Of a stretch of 64,000 bases of DNA, positions 12,459 through 24,560 are shown piece by piece. Made by a program: the position numbers and the translations under genes. The stretch's first letter is position 1. Every line of letters starts with the position of its first letter. The stretch is from Holothuria scabra (lineage: Eukaryota > Echinodermata > Holothuroidea > Aspidochirotida > Holothuriidae), in assembly GCA_037179385.1 (NCBI GenBank), contig CM074189.1, positions 22,815,648 through 22,879,647 on the forward strand. The letters run 5' to 3'. The notes beneath the pieces are model-generated. The model worked only from the letters and a program-made list of their open reading frames with translations. It ran no database searches and was not told where the DNA came from.

Positions 12459-13775
12459 GTGAGTATTTTTCTTCTTGAGAAAAGACTATACATATCGGCA
12501 GCCCAAAGCTTTGGGGTTGATGAACGAAGTATATGAATATGAGGCGAATCATGTTCAGTGAGATCTTCATATATGATAGTTTGTCGTGCATCATCAGTTG
12601 CTAGAAGGTCTGGCGGCCATTTTTCAAAATGTCGGCTGTGGCCTAGTAGGCGTCAGTATTTTTGATGATAAAACTTTAATAGAAACTCTTTTCAATGCGT
12701 GTAGAATGTCATATGAACAACAATAACATCTCCTATTGAATGGTTCCATATATGATGGGTATGGTAGTTAATGGAACTATATTTTGGTTCAAAAAGTATG
12801 ATTTTAGCCATTTTAATCGTAATTTAAAAAACATGAATTTACCTATTTCTTCATGTATTGACAAATTTAGAGGTTATGCAGTAAAACGTATCTGAAAATC
12901 TGTACTTTACATAGGTACCAGTTTGTCAAAATAATAAGGATACTGCCTGTTTAAAACGAAAGTAACAAGGGTTCAAAGTGAACAAGTTGACATTTTAAAC
13001 AGCAGGTTACAATATTCTGATTTTGTAAAAGTAGTACAACCGAGGGAACAGAAATACAACCATCATTGTACACTTCGGATCTTAAACATAACATTCCAGC
13101 TTGTGATTTCAATTTTCATGCTTGTGTAGATTTTCGGACTTCTTGTTTTAAATCTGTAATGGCCACCATTCGTCAATACAACTTTTGCCTATTTTCCTTT
13201 AATTTCGACACTTCAAGCTGATTTTCGATGAGAAACGCTGATATTTTGCCGTCAAATGGCATTACAAGATACCACTAATGTTTCACCTGTTTAAATTTTC
13301 AACACTGATATCCTTTTCTGAAATGCGCAGACCTCCTCCTTATAACAGATTCAAATCTACTACCTGCGTCTCGTAACAGGAAGTTGCTAAAATTTAACAA
13401 ACCTCTGATAATGTCACTAGAACCGGAACACCGCCTCTATTTGCGAGTATGAATGCCTTGTATTCCGGTTGTTTCTTTTGCGAGGTTGTTCATGGTTTCC
13501 GTTTTTGATGGTTGACCATTTGTGTTATTTGTTTAAGCTGGTTTTACCGTGTCCTTTTTGAATGTAAGAAACAACAATCAAAAAAAAAAAAAAAAAGAAC
13601 ATAGTCACCTTCCTATCAAATTCCGTTGGTTGAAAAGGATTTAATTATTCTCAGGTTTATAATGTCCGACAGATCGCCTTATCTCTTTTTTCCCCCAAAT
13701 CTCGCTGGTTTAACATGTATGTTTTGTTTTATTTTCTTTTAGTCTTACACCGTTTCCTTTCCTTTTGTCTTTTAG

Positions 13776-14064
13776 ATACTTGAGCAAATTCTTGGTTTCA
13801 GTTTTTGATGGTTGACCATTTGAATTATTTTTAAGCTGGTTTTACCGTGTCCTTTTTTAATGTAACAAACGACAATCAAACAAAAGAGAACATAGTTACC
13901 TTCCTATCAAATTCCGTTGGTTGAAAGGTATTTAATTATTCTCAGGTTTATAATGTCCGACATATCACCTTATCTATTTTTCCCCCAAATCTCGCTGGTT
14001 TAACATGTATGTTTTGTTTTAATTTCTTTTAGTCTTACTCCGTTTCCTTTCCTTTGTCTTTTAG
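13776..14064 (+). repeat. Internal ~290-bp partial duplication with truncated LRR exon (unit 5)
   Basis: Same junction as in unit 4: AG at 13774-13775, a dozen exon bases, then intron sequence repeated up to the functional acceptor at 14063-14064. The shared breakpoint shows that units 4-6 arose by unit duplication after a single truncation event. Confidence 0.85.
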
Positions 14065-14127
14065 GGGCTTGAAGAACAACAACATTTCGGAGATACCACC
14101 CGACCTTCCTCCATCTCTTCGTGTTTT
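14065..14127 (+). CDS. LRR mini-exon 5
   Basis: Acceptor at 14063-14064, donor GTGAGT at 14128. Begins G-L-K-N-N-N-I instead of N-L-R-N-N-N-I: two exposed beta-strand positions are changed (Asn to Gly, Arg to Lys). The first exon base is G, a silent change in the split Leu codon. The pyrimidine tract is one T shorter than in exons 1-4. Confidence 0.85.
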
Positions 14128-15450
14128 GTGAGTATTTTTCTTCTTGAGAAAAGACTATACATATCGGCAGCCCAAAGCTTTGGGGTTGATGAACGAAGTA
14201 CATGAATATGAGGCGAATCATGTTCAGTGAGATCTTCATAAATGATAGTTTGTCGTGCATCATCAGTTGCTAGAAGGTCTGGCGGCCATTTTTCAAAATG
14301 TCGGCTGTGGCCTAGTAGGCGTCAGTATTTTTGATGATAAAACTTTAATAGAAACTCTTTTCAATGCGTGTAGAATGTCATATGAACAACAATAACATCT
14401 CCTATTGAATGGTTCCATATATGATGGGTATGGTAGTTAATGGAACGATATTTTGGTTCAAAAAGTATGATTTTAGCCATTTTAATCGTAATTTAAAAAA
14501 CATGAATTTACCTATTTCTTCATGTATTGACAAATTTAAAGGTTATGCAGTAAAACGTATCTGAAAATCTGTACTTTACATAGGTACCAGTTTGTCAAAA
14601 TAATAAGGATACTGCCTGTTTAAAACGAAAGTAACAAGGGTTCAAAGTGAACAAGTTGACATTTAAAACAGCAGGTTACAATATTCTGATTTTGTAAAAG
14701 TAGTACAACCGAGGGAACAGAAATACAACCATCATTGTACACTTCGGATCTTAAACATAACATTCCAGCTTGTGATTTCAATTTTCATGCTTGTGTAGAT
14801 TTTCGGACTTCTTGTTTTAAATCTGTAATGGCCACCATTCGTCAATACAACTTTTGCCTATTTTCCTTTAATTTCGACACTTCAAGCTGATTTTCGAAGA
14901 GAAACGCTGATATTTTGCCCTCAAATGGCATTACAAGATACCACTAATGTTTCACCTGTTTAAATTTTCAACACTGATATCCTTTTCTGAAATGCGCAAA
15001 CCTCCTCCTTATAACAGATTCAAATCTACTACCTGCGTCTCGTAACAGGAAGTTGCTAAAATTTAACAAACCTCTGTTAATGTCACTAGAACCGGAACAC
15101 CGCCTCTATTTGCGAGTATGAATGCCTTGTATTCTGGTTGTTTCTTTTGCGAGGTTGTTCATGGTTTTCGTTTTTGATGGTTGACCATTTGTGTTATTTG
15201 TTTAAGCTGGTTTTAGCGTGTCCTTTTTGAATGTAAGAAACAACAATCAAAAAAAAAAAAAAAAAAAAAAAGAACATAGTCACCTTCCTATCAAATTCCG
15301 TTGGTTGAAAAGGATTTAATTATTCTCAGGTTTATAATGTCGGACAGATCGCCTTACCTCTTTTTTCCCCCAAATCTCACTGTTTTAACATGTATGTTTT
15401 GTTTTATTTTCTTTTAGTCTTACTCCGTTTCCTTTCCTCTTCTCTTTTAG

Positions 15451-15741
15451 ATACTTGAGCAAATTCTTGGTTTCAGTTTTTGATGGCTGACAATTTGAAT
15501 TATTTTTTAAGCTGGTTTTACCGTGTCCTTTTTTAATGTAAAAAACGACAATCAAACAAAAGAGAACATAGTTACCTTCCTTTCAAATTCCGTTGGTTGA
15601 AAGGTATTTAATTATTCTCAGGTTTATAACGTCCGACATATCACCTTATCTCTTTTTCCCCCAAATCTCGCTGGTTTAACATGTATGTTTTGTTTTATTT
15701 TCTTTTAGTCTTACTCCGTTTCCTTTCCTTTTGTCTTTTAG
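15451..15741 (+). repeat. Internal ~290-bp partial duplication with truncated LRR exon (unit 6)
   Basis: AG at 15449-15450 followed by the same truncated exon start and the same junction into intron sequence as in units 4 and 5, ending at the functional acceptor at 15740-15741. Confidence 0.85.
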
Positions 15742-15804
15742 GGGCTTGAAGAACAACAACATTTCGGAGATACCACCCGACCTTCCTCCATCTCTTAGTG
15801 TTTT
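15742..15804 (+). CDS. LRR mini-exon 6
   Basis: Acceptor at 15740-15741, donor GTGAGT at 15805. Like exon 5 at the start (G-L-K) but ends S-L-S-V rather than S-L-R-V (CGT to AGT). The change is at an exposed position flanking the beta-strand. Open reading, phase 2 on both sides. Confidence 0.85.
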
Positions 15805-17117
15805 GTGAGTATTCTTCTTCTGAGTAAAGACTATACATATCGGCAGCCCAATGCTTTGGGGTTGATGAACGAAGTATATCAATATGAGGCGAATTATCTT
15901 CATCGAGATCTTCAAATATGATAGTTTGTCGTGCACCATCAGTTGCTAGTAGGTCTGGCGGTCATTTTTCAAAATGACGGCTATGGCCTAGTAGGCGTCA
16001 GTATTTTTGATGATAAAACTTTAATAGAAACTCTTTTCAATGGTTGTAGAATGTCATATGAACAGCAATAACATCTCCTATTGAATGGTTCTATATATGA
16101 TGGGTATGGTAGTTAATGGAACTATATTTGGGGGCAAAAAGTATGATTTTAGCCATTTTAATCGTAATTTAAAAAACATGAATTTACCTATTTCTTCATT
16201 TATTGACAAATTTAAAGATAATGCAGTAAAACGTATCTGAAAATCTGTACTTTACAAAGGTACCATTGTGTCAAAATAATAAGGTTACTGCTTGTAAAAA
16301 ACGAAAGTAACAAGGTTTCAAAGTTAACAAGTTGACATTTAAAACAGTAGGTTACAATATTCTGATTTTGTACAAGTAGTACAACCGAGGAACAGAAATA
16401 CAACCATCATTGTGCACTTCGGATCTTAAACATAACATTCCAGCTTGTGATTTCAATGTTTATGCTTGTGTAGACTTTCGGAATCCTTGTATTAAATCTG
16501 TAATGGCCACCATTCGTCAATACACCTTTTGCCTATTTTGCATTAATTTCAACACTTCACGCTGATTTTCGATGAGAAACGCTGATATTTTGCCGTCAAA
16601 TGGCATTACAAGATACCACTAATGTTTCACCTGTTTAAATTTTTAACACTGATATCCTTTTCTGAAATGCGCAGACCTCCTCATTATAACAATTCAAATC
16701 TACTACCTGCGTCTCGTAACAGGAAGTTGCTAAAATTTAACAAACCTCTGTTAATGTCACTAGAACCGGAACACCGCCTCCATTAGCGAGTATGAATGCC
16801 TTGTATTCCGGTTGTTTCTCTTGCGAGGTTGTTCTTGGTTTCCGTTTTTGATGGTTGACCATCTGAATTATTTGTTTAAGCTAGTTTTACCGTGTCCTTT
16901 TTGAATGTAAAAAACAACAATCAAACAAAAAAAAAAAAAAACATAGTCACCTCCCTATCAAATTCCGTTGGTTGAAAAGGATTTAATTATTCTCAGGTAT
17001 ATAATGTCCGACATATCGCCTTACCTCTCTTTTCCCCCAAATCTCCCTGTTTTAACATGTGTGTTTTGTTTAATTTACTGTTAGTCTTACTCCGTTTCCT
17101 TTCCTTTTGTCTTTTAG

Positions 17118-17180
17118 AGACTTGGGCAACAATAGCATTTCGGAGATACCAACCGACCTTCCTCCATCTCTTAGTGGTTT
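17118..17180 (+). CDS. LRR mini-exon 7 (most divergent)
   Basis: Acceptor at 17116-17117, donor GTGAGT at 17181. Starts D-L-G-N-N-S-I, has I-P-T-D in place of I-P-P-D, and ends S-L-S-G. Changes relative to exon 1 are mostly replacements. All structural Leu, Ile, Asn and Pro positions of the motif are kept. Confidence 0.85.
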
Positions 17181-18436
17181 GTGAGTATTCTTCTTCTTGA
17201 GTAAAGACTATACATATCGGCAGCCCAAAGCTTTGGGGTTGATGAACGAAGTATATCAATTTGAGGCGAGTTATCTTCAATTGGATCTTCAAATATGATA
17301 GTTTGTCGTGCACCATCAGTTGCTAGTAGGTCTGGCGGCCATTTTTCAAAATGACGGCTATGGCCTAGTAGGCGTCAGTATTTTTGATGATAAAACTTTG
17401 ATAGAAACTCTTTTCAATGGTTGCAGAATGTCATATGAACAACAATAACATCTCCTATTGAATGTTTCCATATATGATGGGTATGGTAGTTAATAGAACT
17501 ATATCTTTGGGCAAAAGGTGTGACTTTACCCATTTTAATCGTAATTTAAAAAACATGAATTTACCTATTTCTTCATGTATTGACAAATTTAAAGGTTATG
17601 CAGTAAAACGTATCTGAAAATCTGTACTTTACATAGGTACCATTGTGTCAAAATAATAAGGTTACTGCCTGTTAAAAACGAAAGTAACAAGGTTTCAATT
17701 TAAAAAGTTGACATTTAAATCAGTAGGTTACAATATTCTGATTTTGTACAAGTAGTACAACCGAGGGAACAGAAATACAACCATCATTGTACACTTCGGA
17801 TCTTAAAGATAACATTCCAGCTTGTGATTTCAATGTTTATGCTTGTGTAGATTTTCGGACTTCTTGTATTAAATCTGTAATGGCCACCATTCGTCAATAC
17901 ACCTTTTGCCTATTTTCCTTTAATTTCAACACTTCACGCTGATTTTCGATGCGAAACGCTGATACTTTGCCGTCAAATGGCATTACAAGATACCACTAAT
18001 GTTTCACCTGTTTAAATTTTCAACACTGATATCCCTTTCTGAAATGCGCAGACCTCCTCATTATAACAATTCAAATCTACTACCTGCTTCTCGTAACAGG
18101 AAGTTGCTAAAATTTAACAAACCTCTGTTAATGTCACTAGAAACGGAACACCGCCTCTATTTGCGAGTATGAATGCCTTGTATTCTGGTTGTTTCTTTTG
18201 CGAGGTTGTTCTTGCTTTCAGTTTTTGATGGTTGACCATTTGAATTATTTGTTTAAGCTGGTTTTACTGTGTCCTATCAAATTCCGTTGGTTGAAAAGGA
18301 TTTAATTATTCTCAGGTTTATAATGTCCGACAGATTGCCTTACCTCTCTTTTCGCCCAAATCTCCCTGTTTAAACATGTATGTTTTGTTTTATTTTCTTT
18401 TAGTCTTACTCCGTTTCCTTTCCTTTTGTCTTTTAG

Positions 18437-18499
18437 AGACTTGAGCAACAACAACATTTCGGAGATACCACCCGACCTTCCTCCATCTCTTAGTGTTTT
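18437..18499 (+). CDS. LRR mini-exon 8 (last intact copy seen)
   Basis: Acceptor at 18435-18436, donor GTGAGT at 18500. Starts D-L-S-N-N-N-I and ends S-L-S-V. The unit lacks most of the poly(A) segment found in the others (deletion near 18270). No further LRR exon was found in the 19.3-22.5 kb tail. Confidence 0.85.
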
Positions 18500-19310
18500 G
18501 TGAGTATTTTTCTTCTTGAGTTAAGACTATACATATCGGCAGCCCAATGCGTTGGGGTTGATGAACGAAGTATATCAATATGAGGCGAGTTATCTTCAGT
18601 GAGATCTTCAAAAATGATAGTTTGTTGTGCACCATCAGTTGCTAGTAGGTCTGGCGGCCATTTTTCAAAATGACGGCTGCGGCCTGGTAGGCGTCAGTAT
18701 TTTTGATGATAAAACTTTGATAGAAACTCTTTTCAATGCGTGTAGAATGTCATATGAACAACAATAGCATCTCCTACTGAATGGTACCATATATGATGTT
18801 TATGGTAGTTAATGGAACTATATTTTTTGGCAAAAAGTGTGATTTTAGCCATTTTAATCGTAATTTAAAAATCATGAATTTACCTATTTCTTCATATATT
18901 GACAAATTAAAAGGTAATGCAGTAAAACGTATCTGAAAATCTGTACTTTACATAGGTACCATTGTGTCAAAATAATAAGGTTACTGCCTGTTAAAAACGA
19001 AAGTAACAAGGTTTCAAAGTTAACAAGTTGACATTTAAACCAGTAGGTTACAATATTCTGATTTTGTACAAGTAGTACAACTGAGGGAACAGAAATACAA
19101 CCATCATTGTACACTTCGGATCTTAAACATAACATTCCAGCTTGTGATTTCAATGTTCATGCTTGTGTAGATTTTCGGACTTCTTGTATTAAATCTGTAA
19201 TGGCCACCATTCGTCAATACACATTTTGCCTATTTTCCTTCAATTTCAACACTTCACGCTGATTTTCGATGAGAAACGCTGATATTTTGCCGTCAAATGG
19301 CATTACAAAA

Positions 19311-22300
19311 TACAACTCATGGACATGACCGTTCTTTTTATACACAAAGTTCGTAAACCAAGATGGCGGCTAGATGTCTCCTAAATTCTATCTTTGATTC
19401 AGAATTTTCATCCAACAACAAAAAAGGAATGGTCACTCGCTTATATAGTGCAGCAAGATGCCCTTATCAGCAATTTTTTGCTTGGTTTTGCTCATTTTCC
19501 AACTATGGTATTGATCGGTCAATTGACTTAGTTACCCCATGACCCCACATTTCCCCCTTTTCCTCAGCAGCTACCCCATGAAGGCATTACTATAGCTAAA
19601 TCAAGAGCATCCGTGACTTCGATGATTTTCAGATACATCTTAGCAATTGCAGGATAATTCTGACATAAACAGTGAACAGAGTTAAGTTAATCCACTACCC
19701 ATGAATAAATATGGTTTCATGTGCAAAAAAGTCGGCTAAAGGTAACACATTTCATACTATTAAAACTAATTTCTAATTTTGCTCAGCAATCCCCTATCAA
19801 GAAAGCAATACCCTCCAGCTACAAACCACAATGGATCCAGTCTACACTATATCTAACATTTGTTGTAGCACATATACCAGTTTTAAGATGTAGGTCACAA
19901 GTTAATAAAATTTAAGTCTCATTTTATTGCGACAGCTCCGAAAAGTGGCAATGTTAGCCTAACCATGTTCATAGTTAATGCGAAGGCTTCCAGAAACTTA
20001 AATTGTATTATAACAGATCGTTGAAATTAACAAGGTATTCTTTTCCAAAACTGATGATACATTTTACGGGACAGTCACTTTTTCGATTGGTCTAAAGGAT
20101 ATCTAACATTTGTTGAAGTACATATACCAGTTTTAAGATGTTGGTCACAAGTTAATTAGTCATATTTCCGTGCGACAGCTCCGAAAAGTGGCAATGTTAG
20201 CCTAACCATGTTCATTTTTCATTGCGAAGGCTTCCAGAAACTTTAATTGTATTATATCAGATCGTTGACATTAACAAGGTACTCTTTTCCAAAACTGATG
20301 ATACATTTTACGGGACAGTCACTTTTTCGATTGTATTCATCGCTCCTCTTCCAAGATGACGGTCTGGAGTTAAGAAGTAGAGAAGCCCATGAAAGTGTAA
20401 ATTTGATAGGCTGTAAAATTAGTTCCTCTCCGAATCTCTCCGAATGATTTTGTTTTCTTTATTACTTTGTCTAAGTCTTGTGTAACTGATTTGAAACGGT
20501 CGGGGTTCATTTACTGTGCGCTACTCTATGAAAGGGTCATTTTGAATTGAAAAATGATAGACTTTCATTTGTCTTAAAGTTATAAATTTTTCTAGGTTTA
20601 TATCAATATTTTTACCTTTATAAGTTAACATAGTAAATTGAACGTTCTTAATTTGTCTTGAAAGCCCTATGGGGTCCCAAATTTTTGGGGGCCAAACATG
20701 AATATACAGAAACCCCGGGCAACTATAGAATTACAGAAAGAGAAAGGCGTCCTTTTTTTACTATGATTCCCCAAAATATCATTTGTACAACGTGCTGACC
20801 TCCATGTATTGAAACAGCTATTTAACACAATTCAGATCAAAATACCCAAAGTCAAATTGCCCGCAAAAAGGAGTGTCATTTTATGGGTGAACCTGTTCTT
20901 GCTGGGTTACTGGTAACATTGGTAAAAAGTGGTTATTACCGGTAATAAACGACACAAAGTGGAACAGGAACTTTTTCGACTATAAGAAGTGTGACGTTTC
21001 TATAACCCAAAACACGTTAAGAATAAATGAGATGAGATTGAAGATGAGCGTAATTTTCATGACTTAAATTTCCAGTTTTGCTTAAAAATTGAGGTATTTC
21101 AAAGGACTATATCTGTGTATGTTAAGTCCAGTTGCGTGGGAAAAATTGAGTGGAGGCAAACCAAATACAAAAGTGACCATTTGTTTGCTTCATGGTCCTC
21201 TTCAGTTGATTGAACTGCAAATACACACAAGAACATCTCTCACTGTGTGAATGGAATAGCTGGGATGATAAAATGGGAATTAAATCATTTACATTACATT
21301 ACGTAAAGGGAAAAAGTTGGCACTTGAATGATTTCTTCAGGAGAAATGTTAAAATACTGGACGTGTGCTTAAAAATGTTCAGCCATCATATGACTCACCA
21401 ACTGAAATAAGGCGTAAATCCTTGGTAGGGCACACATGCATGAGACTAAAGGCATGTCAGTATTTTAAGGAAAGTTTCATAAATTTTTCTTAATTATTAC
21501 TAGACGTTGCTTCCTATTATTGTGCAATATAGATACATGTTACACGTACACCTCAAGCCAGACTAGCCCGTAGAATTTAAGATCATGACTAAAGAAAAAT
21601 TCACGTGAAAGAAAGGTAGCCCTGTATTAAAAAAAAATGGTCTATTGCACAATACTGTTATTTGTGACTTTCTTGTTGTACAACTCACATTAAGATGTTT
21701 TGTTTCCTTTTAAAGCAATAGCTGTTTTTTTTTTTTTTACCTTGAGCACTTGGTGCAAGGTGCAGTAACTTTCAGAAAAGCCAAGGAAGACAAAGATTGT
21801 ATTTGACTTACAAAACAACAATGACATCAGAAATTATTGTGCAATGTACCATTTTAAAATGTAGTGACTTAAAGGCCCAATTTTCTCATCCCAAACGGTA
21901 CCAGTTCTCCCAACCTTCTTCATTAAGCCCCTCCCGCAATTGTCTGAAATTCACCCTCCTCCAGACACAATCTCATTGTATTGCTTCAGGGTGAATGTAG
22001 AAAGCTTATTGTGTATAGTCAAAATACTATAAGAACAGTTGCTGCTGTGTAATATAATTTTTGGTACTCTGCATTGTTTGAAATAGCAGTCAATCAAAAA
22101 GTTGAGCCAATTGAGAGTTTCTGTTACCCTATACTAAGAGTGTAGTTTGGGGTGAGAGAATTGTCCCTTTAACTTCAATATTTTACATCCCCGCTTAGGA
22201 ATATCCTATAAAGATGGGAGTTAAACTGTTAAACTGTCCTTTTTATGCTTTTACACATCTTTTTATTTACTTCTTTATTTTATTTTATTTATTTATTTTT

Positions 22301-22504
22301 TCTGAAATTAGGGTACACTTTAAGATAATGCTGCTTATGAGAGCAGGAATCGGAAACTTAAGTCATACACTCTTAAAATGTTGGGCAAATTTTTTGACCA
22401 ACTTTTAACCAACACTGGGGAAATATATATTCCAATATGTAGCATTGTGAAAATTACCCAACTTGCCAGTTGGGCAAAATATTACCATTATTGGTTAAAT
22501 TCCA
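19311..22504. repeat. Tail block downstream of the array (copy A of a segmental duplication)
   Basis: Non-coding block with clear homology along its length to 27391-30380. Copy A has an extra ~253-bp tandem duplication (start motif TATCTAACATTTGTT at about 19846 and 20099) that is single in copy B. It ends in a remnant of a transposon-like sequence (22362-22503) with TTGGGCAAA and AACCAAC motifs. Open frames such as 20247-20447 are not conserved as protein. Confidence 0.85.
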
Positions 22505-22556
22505 ATTATGGATTGAAGGAGACCATCCATAGTAAGGAAAGGCATCAAAAGTCACT
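22505..22556. repeat. Left-flank block, fragment of copy 2
   Basis: Matches the start of the 7080-7402 flank (GACCATCCATAGTAAGG and following). Homology stops abruptly at about 22557 and resumes at about 26099, marking the edges of a 3.5-kb indel. Confidence 0.8.
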
Positions 22557-22861
22557 CAGTCTGGTTTGGTGTTGTCTTTCCAATTCCGGTGTCCCTGACT
22601 GCTCAAGGGGCGGCATTAATCGTTTTTAAAAGCGAATGCGAAGTATAGTAGATGCTTTATTGGCTTGTTATCTCATCGTTCCGTGAGGAGGATGAGATAT
22701 TGTAACCACTTTGCCCGTTGAGCTATAAATGGGAATGCCAGCTGAAATTGGCACTGTTGCCATGGTAATGGTTGGTTCCCCCAATTTACTAGTCCAAGGG
22801 TCTAACCTAAGGTGGGGTCCCCCTAGGTAACCAAAACTCCAATTCTGTGTGAGGGCTCAAA

Positions 22862-22926
22862 ACGTGTTCGTGTGTGTATGCGTGTGTGGGTGTGTGTGTA
22901 GGTGTGTGTATGTGTGTGTGTGTGAA
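22862..22926. repeat. Imperfect (GT)n microsatellite
   Basis: GTGTGT runs interrupted by single A, C or G changes. It lies just before the 340-bp tandem repeats. Confidence 0.9.
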
Positions 22927-22949
22927 TTTTTGTTTTGCTAACATCTCCT

Positions 22950-24560
22950 AAACGGCTCAGAGGATTTTCTTCAAATTTTGTAGGAATGTACCCTAGGTGG
23001 AACCACTGTACATATTGCATAACCGGAAGTAAAGGTCAAAGGTCAAATTTGATGAAAATCATATATTTTACTATATTTTGTAATGGAACATCGCACTGAC
23101 ATGAAACTTTGCAGGTGTCACGAGAATATATAGAACTACCAAAATATATGGTTACCATTGCAACAGGTATCAAAGGTAATGTGATGGAAGGGGAAGTGTC
23201 TATTTTTCAGCAAAAAAAAGAGAGAAATTTGTGACTCTAACTCCTCCTAGTGGGCTGGAGTGATCTCTTTCAAACTTGGTGGGAAAGTACTCAAGGATTA
23301 GAACTTGTGTCTCCCAGATTTCCGGAAGTGAAGGTCAAAATTCAAAGGTCAGAGGTCATATTTCGATAGTATCATTTTGGGGGAATTTTTTTGGCTGCAC
23401 TACTGGTCTTTTGCTGTATTTCTGTAAAGGAACATGGCATCGATGTGAAACTTTGCACGTGTCATGGGGATATCTAGAACTACCAAAACGCATGGTTACC
23501 ATGCAGCAGACATTTAAGGTCACGTGATGGAAGTGAAGTGTCTATTTTTCAGCAAAAAAAGAGGAATTTGTGACTCTAACTCCTCCTATCGGGCTGTAAT
23601 GATCTTTTTCAAACTTGGTGAGAAGGTACTCCAGGGTTAGAACTTGTGTCTCCCAGATTTCCGGAAGTTAAGGTTAAAGGTCAAAGGTCAGAGGTCATAT
23701 TTCGATAGTAATCATTTTGAGGGGATTATTTGGCTGTATTTCTGGTCTTTTACCGTATTTCTGTAAAGGAACATGGCACTGACGTGAAACTTTGCACAGT
23801 TCATGAGGGTACCTAGATTTACCAAAATATATGGCTACCATTGCAGCAGACATTTAAGGTCACGTGATGGAAGTGAAGTGTCTATTTTCAAGTGAAAAAA
23901 GAGGAAATTTTTGACTCTTACTCCTCCTAGTGGGCTGGAGTGATCTCTTTCAAACTTAGTGGGAAGGTAATCAAGGGTTAGAACTTGTGTCTCCCAGATT
24001 TCCGGAAGTGAAGGTCAAAATTCAAAGGTCAGAGGTCATATTTCGATAGTATCATTTTGGGTTTTTTTTGGCTGCACTACTGGTCTTTTGCTGTATTTCT
24101 GTAAAGGAACATGGCATTGATGTGAAACTTTGCACGTGTCATGGGGATGTCTAGAACTACCAAAACGCATGGTTACCATGGCAGCAGACATTTAAGGTCA
24201 CGTGATGGAAGTGAAGTGTCTATTTTCAAGTGAAAAAAGAGGAAATACTCCTCCTAGCGGTACTGATCTTTTTCAAACTTAGTTGGAAGATACCCCAGGG
24301 TCGGAACTTGTGTCTCGCAGATTCCCGGAAGTGAAGGAAAAAGGTCAGAGGTCAAAGGTCAGATTAAGGTAAAATCATACTTTTTTCTGTATTTCGGTAA
24401 TGAAACATCTTAGTGACATGAAACTTCGCACATGTCATTAGGGTGACTAGAACTACCCAAATATATGGTTGACATGGCAACAGACTCTGGAAGTGACAGT
24501 CTAAGGTCAAAGGTCAAATTTAGTCTAAATCGTTTTTTGTACATAATTCCAGGGGAAAAC
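22950..24560. repeat. ~340-bp tandem repeats with AGGTCA direct repeats
   Basis: The recurring line ACTCCTCCTA starts at about 23240, 23578, 23920 and 24247; with the diverged ends this makes about five to six copies. Each copy has CCGGAAGT followed by AGGTCA half-sites spaced by one base (DR1): 23033-23045, 23346-23358, 23671-23697 (four half-sites), 24026-24038, 24342-24361 (three) and 24504-24516. This arrangement equals the known DR1 response element of HNF4/RXR-type nuclear receptors. Whether it is bound is not known; it may simply be the sequence of a repeat family. Confidence 0.85.

Larger units (their letters stand above)
7403..19310 (+). repeat. Tandem array of eight ~1.3-1.7 kb units, each with one LRR mini-exon
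   Basis: Taking the recurring CCACTAATGTTTCACC as unit start, the boundaries are 7403, 8803, 10198, 11587, 13272, 14941, 16616 and 17993. Unit lengths are about 1400, 1395, 1389, 1685, 1669, 1675, 1377 and 1318. Units 4-6 are longer because of an internal ~290-bp duplication. By eye, units 1-5 differ at very few positions and units 6-8 are progressively more diverged, so expansion appears most recent on the left. Every unit has a poly(A) run of different length before the exon (for example about 36 A near 7711-7746). The 63-bp LRR exon lies about 500-800 bp into each unit. Two readings fit: an expanded exon block of one multi-LRR gene, or an array of orphan exons left by decay of such a gene. 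The first and last exons of a gene (signal peptide, cap domains, membrane anchor) are not visible in the window. Confidence 0.93.

Noticed and set aside
7880..18635. Recurring ~81-codon minus-strand open frame in every array unit
   Set aside because: It is antisense to the LRR exon and its splice sites, its start and length follow the shared repeat sequence, and it has no domain. It repeats because the DNA repeats, while the + strand explains the same bases with splice signals and an LRR motif.
20247..20447. 66-codon open frame conserved in both tail copies (also 28089-28289)
   Set aside because: About eight differences between copies are replacements with almost no silent ones, and the changes are radical, so no protein constraint is visible.
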